NCBI RefSeq assembly: GCF_048544455.1
Contig: NC_133526.1
Coordinates: 7,890,001 to 7,954,000 of the forward strand
DNA length: 64,000 nt
Source of the DNA: Silene latifolia
Lineage: Eukaryota > Streptophyta > Magnoliopsida > Caryophyllales > Caryophyllaceae
Direction of reading: 5' to 3'
The notes beneath the pieces are model-generated. The model saw only the letters and a list, made by a program, of their open reading frames with translations, made no database searches and was not told the DNA's origin. The position numbers and the translations under genes are program-made. Of the stretch, positions 47,328-60,169 are shown piece after piece; the stretch's first letter is position 1, and each line of letters opens with the position of its first letter.

Positions 47328-48334
47328 TATTCTATGTCTAGCTGTCAAACAGGAAAAATATTTGTGCAATGGTATTGTGAATTTGAAATACAATAATACA
47401 TGGGCCAATCATCAAGCGCTTGTGCGCTAAAAAAACGAATCTTGATAATGTTTTCTTATAGAAAGAAACTTTATAGTTTTCTATGTTGCCTCGATCCTAA
47501 GCCTCGACAACCTTCGAGGGTAACCCTACTCGGAGTAAGCCTATCGCTCCTAGGTGGAGGAAGAGGAGGAGGGACATGTGTTGCAGGGTTTATGCCCGGT
47601 AAAGTCTCAATTAGTTTTATTACAGTTTCCAACTATTTGGGACTAGATTGATTTTACCCTATACCAGCTTCGTTTCTCCACTTAGGTGCTGGGCTCCCTC
47701 CTCACTCTTTTCTCGAGATCCTCCGTAGTGGGAGGTGGCCTTGTGACCCATGGTTAATCGGGCCAAAACATTGGCGATTGCATTTGGTTGCGTTTGGTTG
47801 TCCAAGCTTGACTGCTTAGTAGGACATGGTCATGTGTCTTCAATAAGTTGGATAATGATAGTAGACATTGTTATAACTGTCTTCATGGTCACAACTCGCC
47901 TTAATTGTCTACTTACATTAACTCTATGAAGCAAATTACTAATGATAGTAGACATTGTTATAACTCTCGTTATACCTACAAAAACGAAGAAATATATGTT
48001 ATTAAAGTTTAAAAACGATAAAATAAATCATATTTAAGCAACATTTACAAATAATTTTCTATAAATTAATCAATTTTGGTCTTCTGGTCGAATCCGATCC
48101 AATTTTACAATCCGGACCGAACAATACACACCCCTAATCCAATGTTCGCATTCACATATCTGTGTGACCGTGTCCATGTTCGTATCTGTTTCGTTGTTAC
48201 CTAGAACACCGCTTTTCGCTTGTAAATAAATGTTTGGTCTAATTTGCTTAAAATGAGTTTTTATTTTTTAAACTTAGTTTTTCAATGTTTCAAAAGTAGT
48301 TTTCAAGAAACAAAACATCAAATTGATGCTTTTA
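47328..48334. other. Intergenic DNA with no supported gene
   Basis: An open stretch near 47400-47650 has no recognisable motif. A 27-bp phrase containing AATGATAGTAGACATTGTTA recurs at about 47855 and 47938. Confidence 0.5.
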
Positions 48335-48364
48335 CTAGTTTAGATCTCGCGCAATAAATGCGCG
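48335..48364 (-). mobile_element. Helitron-like 3' terminus, minus strand
   Basis: CTAG (48335-48338) lies nine bases from a perfect 6-bp-arm hairpin CGCGCA-ATAAA-TGCGCG (48348-48364). A diverged repeat of the adjoining sequence follows at about 48385. The other end was not found. Confidence 0.5.
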
Positions 48365-48749
48365 GTATTTATAGAGTTACTAATATAGACCCCGTGCAAT
48401 ATTCACGATATTTATAGAGTTTTACTTCATATTGTATTATTTATAGAATTTAAATCGACAATTCACTTATTTTTCATGTTTCTCTTTAATGTATTTTGAT
48501 TGGAGAAATAAATAAAAATTTAGATCAAGTAATAAAATGAGTATTTTTTTTTGTTTTTTTACCGATAAATTAATGATGTTAATTTAAAAATATTTACTAA
48601 TAACATATTTTTTAGCTGCAAATTTTTATCATAAAAAGTCGAAGAATTTTTAACAAATATTTACTAATACCATATTTTTTAGCCGCAACTTCTTATCATA
48701 AAAAGTCAATAAATTTTTATCATTAAGTTATTTAAAAAAAACAATTTCC

Positions 48750-49131
48750 TTATCCTAAAAAAATCGGAGATAAATTTGTGCAGGATGTGAAATATTAAAT
48801 GATATAAATATTTAAATACAAAAGATTATGTTCATTTATAACTTATCATGTCTACACTTATAGTATATGGTAAAAATATCACGCACTATTCTAGGAAATA
48901 TCTTTTAGGCGGGAAAAATGGGAGTTTTCCCTATTCATTCTTATCCTAAAAAAATCGGAGATAAATTTGTGCAGGATGTGAAATATTAAATGATATAAAT
49001 ATTTAAATACAAAAGATTATGTCCATTTATAACTTATCATGTCTACACTTATAGTATATGGTAAAAATATCACGCACTATTCTAGGAAATATCTTTTAGG
49101 CGGGAAAAATGGGAGTTTCGCCTATTCATTT
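48750..49131. repeat. 191-bp tandem duplication, two nearly identical copies
   Basis: TTATCCTAAAAAAATCGGAG starts at 48750 and 48941. The copies differ at only about two positions in 191 bp, so the duplication is recent. Confidence 0.95.
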
Positions 49132-49265
49132 AGTAAATAGGGGATTGGGTAAAAACAGGATATTTCATATTTAAGTTTTTGAAAATCTAATATTAACTTT
49201 TAAATTTATGATATATTTGGCACAAAAATATTTTTAAGTCCAAAAACACTTTAAAATGTAACAGC

Positions 49266-49449
49266 AAGTCTCATTATAGACGGGGATATCCGTCTATAAT
49301 AAAAGACGGGTCGAATCCCTCTCACAAAGAGGCAAGTGGGAGGCCAAATGGTAACCCACTTGGTTTTCCACTTGCCCTCCCACTTGCCTCTTTGTGAGAG
49401 GGATCCGACCCATCTCTTATTATAGACGGATATGCCCGTCTATAATGAG
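49266..49449. mobile_element. Foldback MITE, about 184 bp
   Basis: AGTCTCATTATAGACGGGGA and, on the other side, CCCGTCTATAATGAGAATTT, plus CCTCTCACAAAGAGGCAAGT inverted at about 49377-49401. Nearly the entire element folds back. Shorter pieces with GTCTATA/TAGACGG occur at about 31665, 42320 and 60040, so this is a dispersed family. Confidence 0.8.
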
Positions 49450-49528
49450 AATTTGTGAAAATGTAAGGTGAAACACAAATCATCGTATCAGAAATTGAAT
49501 TAGATAAAGCTTCTATAACACACATCAT

Positions 49529-49536
49529 TTTGGCGC
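49529..49536 (+). promoter_or_regulatory. E2F-type site upstream of the 12-exon gene
   Basis: TTTGGCGC fits the E2F consensus TTTSSCGC, 94 bp upstream of the ATG. A one-mismatch copy (CTTGGCGC) lies at 49569-49576. E2F sites mark S-phase and DNA-repair genes in plants. Confidence 0.5.
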
Positions 49537-49629
49537 TTTGATTCATCTACCCTTACCACCAGTTTACCCTTGGCGCCTCCGCAAGTTTGGCCTGAGAGAG
49601 GAAGCAAGCTGCTAATTGAAGGGATAAAA

Positions 49630-51402
49630 ATGGCGGACATGCTTACTGATTTCGACTTCGACGATCCAATCCCTCCTATTACCTCCAAGAAACGGTTTAC
49701 TCTTCCTTCCCTTTTTTCTTTCATCATTTTTATTTTCTATTCTAGGGTTTTGATTTAATTCTGCTCTTTATTATTCGTTTCTCTCAAAATTGTTACTTTC
49801 AATCAATTTTTTTTTACTTTTTTACGTTTTTTCACACTAGGGTTCTGAATTCATACTGCATTTTACACTTTTAGTTAGTTGCTCCCTCATAAGATATTTA
49901 ATTTTGTTCCGAATGCTGAATGCCGAAGATTCCGGTTGTATTTGATGGATTATATTTCCCTCCTGTGTGTTACACTAGATTCCGGTTGTATTTGATGGAT
50001 TATCTAACTCTAAGTTTACATAGGTGCTTTAAGAATCTAAGATATTCAATTTTGGGAAGTAAACTATTTCTGTCATTTGACTCGTATAACCGCGCAAAAT
50101 TCCCTTTCGGTTGTTGTTCTAGCAGTGTCTCAGGGCTTAGGCTCTAGGGTTTTGATTTATGCTGATGTATTCTTGTTAAAGCTTCAACCTTTAATTTAAA
50201 TAGTCCTAGTAAGGTTTTCAATATTGGCATTCATTTTGAAATGTTGATGTGCAATACGTTTGGGAAGTCATTTGTACTATCGTGTTACTGTATTTGTAGG
50301 CTATGGGTACCTTGGCATAATTGTATGGGTTTCTTGGGTAATAAACCTTTTGAATGAGTATCCACACTTAGGTGCTCTGATTTTGTCAACAACAAAACCT
50401 ATGTCCCAAAATGATTTTGGATCGACACTCGTGAACAATTATATATTGAAAAGATGAAACTAGAAAACTGTCTGAAGAAGTTGAAGAAATTGAACAAAGG
50501 AAAGTGAGTGAAAGAAAGGGAATTAATAAAGAGAAGAATTTGAAACCAAAGTGTAAAGTAGAAACGTAAAAATATCTTGAGAAAATCTTACGAGGGGATC
50601 AGAATAGATGTAAAGAGGAAAGATAAATGAAGGGAACAAATATGTAAAAGTTTGAGAATACACAACACGAGTATATATTTGGATGCTGGTGAATTTATGC
50701 GAACTTTGTTGTTTAGTCTCTAAAGGTTCCTTAAATGGTGTATAGTATATGCATTGTTTAGTCTTTCAGGATGAATTTTGCATTTCTTTAGGCTTAGGAT
50801 GGCTTGTAGCTAGGTCAAATCTGACCTTGGTGTTGGGTTGCAGCTTGTTGTTAGCCGTATTTTCTGTGATACATTACAATTTGTGTCCTTAATACACGTA
50901 AGGTTTGGGGGGAGGGGTTGCAGGTTTGTCGATTAATTTGTTTATGTGGTTGGCCTGCTGTGTAGCTGTTTCTTTTGTCCCCTGATGTACTTTCATAATG
51001 TTCAAAGGCAAGACAATTTACTTCAGTTTCTGTGCGTTTTAAATTTCAGGAAAAACGTTATAGGCTTGGACGACCTTTTTAAAGATTACAAGAAGGATCA
51101 AGAACAAAGTAAGAGGAAACAATTAAAGACTGGAAAGACTTTAAAAAATTGGGATTCGGACGATGATGATGCTGTTAAGACCGAAACTCAATTAACTAAA
51201 ACATTTCATGACTTTCAGCAAACGGTATAATGGAATTTTCTCATTTGGATTTATAAGTTTCTTCTCATCGTGTCACCGGCATATGTAATTATGGTGGCTG
51301 TTGTTTATGCAGATGAAAGAAGTTGATGGACAAGAGATTGAGTTAATTGAACATCACCAAAAAGATGTCAGTTTAAGTTGGGGACTTGAAGTATTTGGAG
51401 AG

Positions 51403-51443
<41 letters not shown>

Positions 51444-54400
51444 CGTAATATCTTATTCTTTACAAGTTATTGCGGTAAAGCATGATTTTATATCAGTGTG
51501 TAAGATAACTTTCTTAATATAACAGAAAACTTCGTCGCCCTGTTTGGTCACTGATCTTGGAAGTTCCTTGATATCAAAAAATTCTCTGAATGATGAAGTT
51601 AGTGCTCTGTTAGAACCGGCCCCACGGACTGGTACGTGCTGCAACTTTCAATTTCTTAATAATCTGCTTTATAATTTGTTTTCATTTTATTCTGCATTAG
51701 GAAGCTAAGTATTGATAGGTACTTTTTATGTATTTTAAAGGGGCGACTTTCCTAAGAGGGCTGTTGCTGAATGGGTGGCTTTCGAAGTTGATTATACATC
51801 ATGGTTATCTTGAAGAATCAATAGCCAAATGGACTCTTAATTTGTGTCAGTACACAACTGCATTCTACACTGTCTCTTGTACTACTGCAGCAAGTAATGC
51901 AGTCTAATCACTCTTTTTACGTTTCTTTCGTTTTATCCAGTATTATACTCGTCAGAGGAATCACTGATGACTTCAGCATGTGACTTCTGGTGTGATGTTC
52001 TTGTGTGTGATAAGGTCAGCTAGATAACTAGTTCCTCACATACTGATTATGTGCTTTTCAAATTGATTTTGCTGGCACCTGCTGTTTTAACATGTTCTAC
52101 TCAATGTCTTCTTCTTTTAGGCTATCAAACCCATGATTAAGATTGAATGGTTTCCCGGCTTTATGGAACTACAGAGAGCTCTTGAAAGCTTTGGGTTTCA
52201 ATTGTATTCTCCATCTAATATTTCACCTGATGTTCAGTCATCAGAAAAAAGTGAGCAAGAATCATCAAAAAGCAGTGAGTAACTGTTTTCCATCTCTTTT
52301 CCCCCCCTTCTGGCAGAATATATATTCAATGGAATTTTTTTTGCTTTACTCATTTGCTTAAAGCTGTGATACTGTGTGATAACTCATTAGTTGTATATAT
52401 AGCTTTATCTAAAGGTAGAACGGAACCAAAGAGTTAATTTAATTATGGCATCATTTGTATGGAAGCTGGTGTAAACCCACAATATGGACATCGCATTAGC
52501 TCCTTTCATTCTTAACTTTAAGACGTGGAAAAAAATTTTATTTGTAGTTGACTTCATTTATCTGTTTGGCAACTCCAAAATCTGCTAGGGTGATAGGCTG
52601 ATAGCCCGGGACCCGGGTCCTTTAGATGGGAAAGCCAAAGTGTCCACAAAGCTGCTTACTTGCATAAAACAGTGAGATTGTTGAAAGTGGTGAATTAGAA
52701 ACATGTATGAAACCTTAGCTTGAAATCGTCAAACATTGTTATGTGCTTTATATACCATGCTCTTCATTTACTTTTGTCATGCTAGGCTTCCCGTATACAT
52801 TCACTAGCCACAAGGAGAAGTGTCGAATTCGTAGGAGTCGAAAATCGTAAATTGTCATTGACAATCTACTTATATTGATTATTTTTTGTTTGCTAATCTA
52901 TTTTGCTGGACTTCTCAAAGGCTTTTGTTGTTTTAGCAGGTCCACATCTCAAAGGACCACCAGCTAATATTAGAGCATGGATTAAATTTGCTAGTGCTTG
53001 CTGTCGAGTAAGGTTTGTAAATGCATAAAATTTGGAAGTGTTTTGCCTTGCAATTTTATACTTCCTCCCCACCAGCTAATATTAGAGCGTGAATCAAATT
53101 TGCTGGTGCTTGTTGTCGAGTAAGGTGCATAAAATTTTGGAAGTGTTTTGTCTTGCAATTTATACTCTCTCCCTCTGTTGTGGTGGGGGGCGGGGGTAGT
53201 TTCAAGGGTGCCGGTTATGAAGGGGAGTGTTGACAGCAATGGCAGCAGCGACGGTTGTGGGTGGGTTAAGGCTAGGCGTGGCAAAGGTGAAGTTGTGGGT
53301 AGTACTGGGAGATTGTAAGGGGTGAGACTAAGGTTTTAGGGGAATTGTGTGTATGGGTTTATCTGTCCATCATGGAGAATATATGTCCAAATAAGGAAAT
53401 AGGTAAAAAACCCGACTAAGCTCAATAGGGAAGATCAAGCATGCTAGGATGGTGCATTAGGTTTGTAATGTGTATCGTATAGGAGATGCCCGACTAGGGA
53501 AGATTTTCATTGTTAATGCAGAGAGAAAGAACATTCTTAAACTGACTTGAACAACGCTCTTTCCATTTGATTTATACTGTCTTCATTTGACTTTCGTGTC
53601 AAATTGTGTCAAATTTGACCAGTATTTTCTCAAAATATACAATTTCTACAATTTTTTAAAATCGGTGATATAAAATTAGCACTTTTGATGAATCAAGCTG
53701 AACAAATTTTACATTGTATATCGACATGAGTTTTGAGAAATTGACCGTCAAAGTTGATATCTGAACACCAGAGTGGAATGGGAACAATATAAATGAGATA
53801 AAGGTAGTAGTAAATGATGTTTTTCTGCTTTAGGTGGTCCTACGCTCCTGTACAAGAGCCGTTTTCACTTTTTTCAAGGGTCAGAGTGAAATACTGAAAT
53901 TGTATAGGAACCTCTATCATGAGTTGGCAGCCTTCTTAATGCTTTGTAATGATCTGTGCAATATTTGCTACATGCTTTCCTTATGTAACTGGCAATCAAG
54001 CGAGGATAATGTTCTCTGAAATCTGATAAATTTGGATATGAATCTCATAAAATAGTGAGAATTTCAAGAGGATTGATTTCCCATATACAAATTGGTACCC
54101 TGAATTTATCTGAATTCAATGCCTATACAAGATAATTACAAGAGGTTTCAGCCTTTTCTTTTTGCATGTAGTTCAAATTTTTGGTCAATGGTCAATAGGT
54201 AAAAGCCTTTCGTGAAAGTACAGGATAATTGGTGTATGTTTGAATCCCGCCCATCACCTCACTTTGCGCAGGAGCCTGTTTGGGATAGTAGGGTATTGGT
54301 TATGATGATGCTACATGCAGTTGGTTGAGTTCATGATTGAATCTTCTATTGAACAGCGTGATTTATTTTACTGGAGAAGAATGGTATTTCTGGACCAATG

Positions 54401-57400
54401 TTTGGATGAGTGAACTTTGAGTATATCTGTATGTTACCATTCACCATAGCTTGTTAAACCTCATATACGTGTCCTGTATTCCTATGATTGTGTAAGTACT
54501 GTGGAAGCCTATGTTTTAATGGCTAGTTACGAGTTCAAGTTTTCTGTTTGCAGGTCTAGTTATTTGATATTTTCGACATTAGAAGCCCAAGAATTGGTTG
54601 CAACAACTGTTTGCCTTTTCTTAGATAGAAATCTATTGGGTCTCACTTCAGAATTGCATGATTCCTTGCTTCTAGCTGTCAACTATTTCGAGGAAAAAGA
54701 ATGGTGTAGCAGCTGTGAGAAAGTCACAAAAAATATTACAGAGAGGTAATTTGGCTCTTGTTGCTTGGGCTTGTATTTTTTACTGCACTTCGAGTTCCAC
54801 ATAACTTCAAAGGCTATATTCAGCACATATATTGCTTTCAAATTTTATAATATTTTTACATTGTTTCTCGGATGATATTTTGTAAAATATGATGTAAGCT
54901 TCGTTGAGTAGATTAACTTGATTTTTAAGCATCTCTATTTTCTCTTTAAGATCCTGACGTAGAAGTTCAATAGCCGCTTGTAGTACATACGTCTTATGCA
55001 ACTGACTAATTGCTAAGCGTATGTTAGTCTAAGGAAAAGGAAACCAAGGATTTCATGAAGAAACCTTTTATATGGGACTAGTCTTAAGTCTTAACTCTTA
55101 AGTGGTTCTTGAAGCTAGAGCTTTGAACTTCATCCGTATTACCCAAGTTATATGATCATGTATAGTTTTGTTACCGTTTGTGACTGTTCTATTCATTTGT
55201 AAGGGATAGATCAATGGAAAAGAAAGATGCATGTGAGGAAGATTGGGGATCAAAATGAACTTTTAGTTGAATAATATACTTTTACAGGTTGTGTTCTGTA
55301 CTATGTTACTTGGACTCGCACATGGGTTAATATCTTAGTTTGAGAAGGCGTAGGCTCACTAAGGCAAGGGCACCCAAGGCACCAGGCACAAGGTGCACAC
55401 GCGCATTGATTTTTCAAATGAAAATGTAAAATTTTGTTCGACAATAGTAGCCTTTTTTTACAGTGGCTAACATGCAAGTAAGTGAACATTAAGGACAAGG
55501 GGGAGAAGAGAAGGGTAAATAATATAATAGTTTTTTTTTTTCTTAGATAATGGTAGACATATTAAAACCACCTTCAAATCTTTTTTTAATAGCTATATTA
55601 TAATTGGGAAAGTAATATTTGGATAGTTGTTTCTTTCTTTTGCTGCTCCTGAATCTTTTTTTTTTTCCTGTTAGATTTCTTATTCTGAAATGTCTACCTT
55701 CTGGATTATTGTCACTTTGGTGCACTGAGGTTTCATTTATTACACTTGGGTATTTCGACGTTTGAGCTATTTCTCACTTTGGTGATTTATAGGCTAATAT
55801 CAACAAAAATCGTAAGAAATCTCTTTCAAAATAAACTCTCTTTTTGCAAAGTTGCATGAAATTTCACTTTAATATTTACTCAAGTGATTAGTATTGAGTT
55901 TATTATGTTGAAAATGTCATTAAATTACATGAAATTTGACTATGTTATACCTTCATACCGATTGAGAGAATTTAAAATTGAGATCACCAAAGTGGAAAAT
56001 ATCCAAACCGGCCACTAAAGTGTAGCTGTTGAAAACTTTTGGCGTGGTTTAAAATATCGTCCTAGAAATGTTGTATTGCCTCAGATGTATCGTTTTACTA
56101 AGGTTGTCGATACGGAGATATCGCGAGATTTACGGCCCACGGGCCCGTAAACCGTCTGTGCCAAGTTATATCTTGAACTGGCCAAACTTTTACAAGAGCA
56201 CTAGAAAATTGTGTAATATTGCCATACTGGTGAAGTTAATTAGTTTAAACAGATTTAATCGTAACTCAATATGAATTAGACAAATAAGACAATAGACGAT
56301 AAAATATGTACAAAAGCTTTTACTGTTAACTATTGCAGCGATAACTTATCTGAGTTTCGATGGCCAAGTCAAGTATGATAGCGCGACATCGTTACCATGA
56401 CAGACACGACAAAGTGGAATTCGCTCAAACTTCAAAGTACCAAATTGAAATAAACATAATTCGTGCTTCTTATTCCCTTTCTTGAAATTTGTTTTAGTGC
56501 TGTACTGGACTTTTTATCCCTATCGGCTACGTAGTAGCTTCTGCCATTGCAGCCCCTTATTCACATTTCCTTATCTGGTTTTTGTCTGTGAGCAGCAAGA
56601 CGTTTTGCAGCTCTTTAAAATGCTGTAATGTTTCGACCACGGTCCCCATGAGACTTCTCCTGAAGTGTATGAAACCTTGAATTTGTTTGAGCAGTTTCTG
56701 AATATTTTGAGCTCCTAATGACATTCAATATCCATTTATTTTTGCTTATAGTTATTAATATACTTTTATTAGTAAGGATGCCTTCTGCCCTTCTTATGTC
56801 AAAGTGGAGCACTTTAATATTTTACTGGGGATCGTTATTTGTGGTTAATGAACTATCAACTATTGGGGCTCATTTTATGCGATCAGTGATCTGTTTAAAT
56901 CCCATCCCAAATCCGGGTGACTAATTTTAGCTTAATGTCACATTGGATATGTCCTGTTTATGTCGTGATAAGGATAATGTAATCTTGTTTTATTTTCATT
57001 AACTGCAGAGTACCCTGTGACTTGAATTGCTTGAGAGCAGTGGAATGTATTTCAGGAGTAGATACTCGTAGCAAGCAACTAAGAAGTGCTCTAGCTTCTG
57101 AAATGCTCAGACATTGTTTCACTGAGGTAGATTTTATAGTTCTATGCCTCGTCAAAACCCTAAATGTCCTTGTCTCATTCCATAATGTCAAAGTCACATT
57201 TGAAGTCTTAATTTTCAGATTAATGTTGATGGTATGTACACGTCTTTAAACAAGCCCTTTGTAAGTTGCTGGTTGTCATGACTTGGGTCCTGTATACAAG
57301 CAAAATAAAAGAAAATGCATCATTATTTGTCATATGTTGGCCGTCTCTATAATCTCTGCAATTTAAAGATGCATTCTCACCAGTTTTTCTTTCATTTATG

Positions 57401-57810
57401 TAATTAGTGGGATGTTATATACGGAGTATTACAGATTACTACTGTTTACTTGCAGTTAAGTGATGCAAAGGATATCTTAAAGTTTATGCTCTCTAAAAAT
57501 TTGAAAGACAAGGACTGCAACCTGTCAAAGATATATATTTACTTCGTCCTTATTGAAAACTGGCTTCTGTTTTCGGATGAATTTGGACCTGTTATCAAAG
57601 AAATGTGGAATGGGATTATCAGGAAGTGTTCTAGCCAAATTTGCAACACTGATTTCAGGCCTTGTGCACAAGAGGTGGGTGACTGAGAATAGAGAGGTGT
57701 GGGGTTTCTCCATTATTGTTGTTAGACGTTAGAAGTAATGTTGTCAGTCTCTTTTTGTGCAGATCCGTAATAGGGCTTCGTATCTTCTGCAAAACACGAG
57801 CAGCGAGTAA
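49630..57810 (+). CDS. Conserved plant protein without a recognised domain, 12 exons, 473 aa (possibly ASAP1/NSE6-like)
   Basis: Exons 49630-49694, 51050-51224, 51313-51405, 51526-51631, 51741-51845, 51941-52014, 52121-52274, 52940-53012, 54554-54745, 57009-57126, 57456-57674, 57763-57810. Every junction is GT-AG and all phases agree, giving 1422 nt. The N-terminus is acidic (MADMLTDFDFDDP), followed by a Lys-rich stretch and DSDDDD; from about residue 145 it is helix-rich and neutral (FLRGLLLNGWLSKL, SACDFWCDVLVCDK, WIKFASACCRVR, ASEMLRHCFTE). Exon 8 has tandem acceptors (TAGCAG), so 473- and 474-residue forms are possible. I recognise no enzyme motif. The acidic start, helical body and length recall Arabidopsis ASAP1 (NSE6 of the SMC5/6 complex), but that is only a guess. 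Intron 9 is 2.3 kb; a 3' UTR intron ending near 58118 is possible. Confidence 0.88.
52959..53170 (+). repeat. Tandem duplication of exon 8 and its donor region
   Basis: ACCAGCTAATATTAGAG begins at 52959 and again at 53071, a 112-bp period covering most of exon 8, its splice donor and the start of intron 8. The second copy would read a TGA in the exon frame (GCG TGA ATC), so it is a pseudo-exon within intron 8. Confidence 0.92.
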
Positions 57811-58269
57811 TAGTGTTGTAGTATGGTGGTGTCCATAATTGGTAATGTTTCATACTTCCCCGTTATCTGGGTTTGTCAGTGTTGATATGTATACCCTAGT
57901 CGCCTTGACTATTGCACTTGGAGGCAGATAATTGCTCATTGGGGAGGGCCTGGCACCTGCCGCCTTTTACGTGCATATGGAGTTTGGTACATAAGCCCGC
58001 TTTTGGGCACCCTTGGCTTCGTGTTTTGAGTAATATGAAGAATATTTTAACCCGAGGTCTACTGTTTCAAAAGTGTCCCCTTATTTTGTGATTGAATTTG
58101 TTTTTTCACTGTTGCAGGTGATTCAGTTTTTGCTTCTCGAAGATCTCACTTTATGAAGTATCCCAACCATCAAGCTTGTGTTTTAGGTAGTAGTCTCAGT
58201 TTGTCCAGCCTTGTAAGTTGTAACTATGCAGTAAAGCTTGATGCACTCTAATATTGTGTAAGTAACTTG

Positions 58270-59448
58270 TGATGCAACTAATTGTTACATGACTATATTA
58301 AGAGCTAAGGGTTGGACTTCAGCAATCTGTTTTTTTCTCAACCACTATACATGGTGTTGGTTATTGCCCGAACCAAAATAACAACTCTTAATCCATCGAC
58401 TCAATCGATCCATCCATACATAACTCTTTTAAGTCTTAACCATTGGCGTTAGGCCTTTACCACATTCCATGGACCTTCCCTTCCGAACATCAGCCGATGA
58501 GGACATCAATTGATAAGATCGGGACGTCCATATCAAAACTTCAATGTTGGACAATCAAACTCGTGGAGGATCGGGTCTCAAATATTCAACCATCATATTA
58601 ACTCTCGCCAAGAAGTTACTATTTTAATTTACAATAAATGATAAATGTTTATGTAATAAAAATAGTGTACACTATGCTACTTTGATATGAGAAAAACTCT
58701 TGCACGCCTAATCACGCAATAAAGTGTCAAATATAACTAATAAATTACTCAACATTTAAACTACATAGTTAAGATTGTTAACAAGGTTTAATTGTTAAAT
58801 GAATATATAGGCATTTCGAGTAAAGTCATTTGGGTCGAGTTCAGGTCAGATCATTTCATTATTACTTATTTTTCGGTTAGGTCACCTTCGATCGGGTCAA
58901 TATGGGTCATTTTGAGTTGGGATTTTGTCTTAAACAAGTCATTTCAGGTCTATCACGTCTCAAGTTCGCCTCTTAACCGTGCTGAGGTCAAATTTATAGG
59001 TTCAGAAATTTAGCAATATGAGTTACCGATCATATAAGTTAAGACAAATTTTATTATTAATATACATATTGTCTGTCTAAATAAACTCGTGTATTAGATT
59101 TCACAACTACTCCTCTCTAAAAAAAACTCTCTCTAAAAACCCTAACCTCCATCAATTATACATGGCTCCCATCGATCATCAATCGATGATAAGCCCCAAA
59201 ATGGCTTTATTTTTCATCCAATTGTATGCAGATCTATCTTCTATTCAATAATAATATCTCTTTTGGCGATATCCGTGTTTCCGTCCCTTATTTTGGGGTT
59301 TTCCATTTATTCGTGAGTTTAGTCTCATCAGTAATATAGTCAAGAATAGTGTGTTGATGGTTCGTGGTGTGTTCTTCCAAAGGGTGCAAATGATTTGTGA
59401 ACGATCTTTGGAACCAATTAGAGGTAAATTTTGAGAAAACGGATTACG
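58270..59448. repeat. Intergenic DNA with a GGTCA/GGGTC-rich degenerate repeat
   Basis: Between the 12-exon gene and shugoshin. About 58825-58990 is rich in GGGTCGAGTTCAGGTCA-like phrases, the reverse-strand counterpart of 40010-40390. No gene is supported. Confidence 0.5.
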
Positions 59449-59649
59449 CATCTGAGGTAGTACCTCAGACCTTATAATTTTTGAGCATATACACATTTTT
59501 TCTGAGCATATTACCATTTATAAATATAGTTTTTTAGCAATATTATATTTTTTTAGTGTAATGTGCTCAAAAACTTTATATTAAAGTAGAACTCAAAAAC
59601 TTTAAAATAAAACTCAGAAAATAAACAATAAGAGGTACTACCTCAGATG
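59449..59649. mobile_element. Foldback MITE, 201 bp
   Basis: CATCTGAGGTAGTACCTCAG at the left and GAGGTACTACCTCAGATG at the right form 18-bp inverted ends that are themselves palindromic. The interior has inverted GAGCATAT/GTGCTC and CTCAAAAACTTTA units. No clear target duplication. Confidence 0.7.
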
Positions 59650-60169
59650 TATAGTCTATGATCTGGCCAAACTTTATCTCAATCAAACAAAAGATTCCCT
59701 CAAAAGTTACATGAATATAGCGATAATAGGACGAGCCGAATTGTCAGATCATGTTTTGAGATCCCAATTTATAAGAAAAATAGGTTTCTTTGGTTTCTAT
59801 TAGATTGGTTTTCGATTATTCATATCGCTGTATGACGTTCTTTGAAATGTTCTTTTCTTTCAAAAAAAAATAATAAAAAATAAACTCATGTATTCTTTCA
59901 CGAGTTTAAGACTAGTAAATAAAACAAACACAAAATCTTAATTTGTAAACCGGTCAAATATATCACCACTTTCAAACAACAAATAAGATGGTGAGGATTA
60001 TTTTATTATAAAAATGGTAACATATTTGAGCCGTCTAGATATTTAGACGGATATACCCGCCTGCAAATGCAATGAGCAATGAGATTAATTGATAAAACAA
60101 AGGCTATCCGAGTACTAAAATGGCAGAGCGCATAGCGGAGAAGGCATAAATAAAATTCAAAACACAAAT

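Noticed and set aside
51406-51443. Long poly(T) after exon 3
   Set aside because: Simple homopolymer at the start of intron 3; could affect assembly accuracy but carries no feature of its own.
53007-53013. Alternative donor CGA|GTAAGG at the end of exon 8
   Set aside because: A better donor consensus, but it leaves phase 0 and does not match the phase of exon 9; the donor at 53013 does.
55335-55410. AAGGCAAGGGCACC/AGGCACAAGGTGCAC stretch in intron 9
   Set aside because: Looks like a decayed dispersed repeat, but no ends or second copy allow a call.
57219-57231. Possible 13-base microexon (ATTAATGTTGATG) between exons 10 and 11
   Set aside because: It has AG and GT at its ends, but including it shifts the frame and gives an immediate stop in the next exon, while direct joining of exons 10 and 11 keeps the frame.
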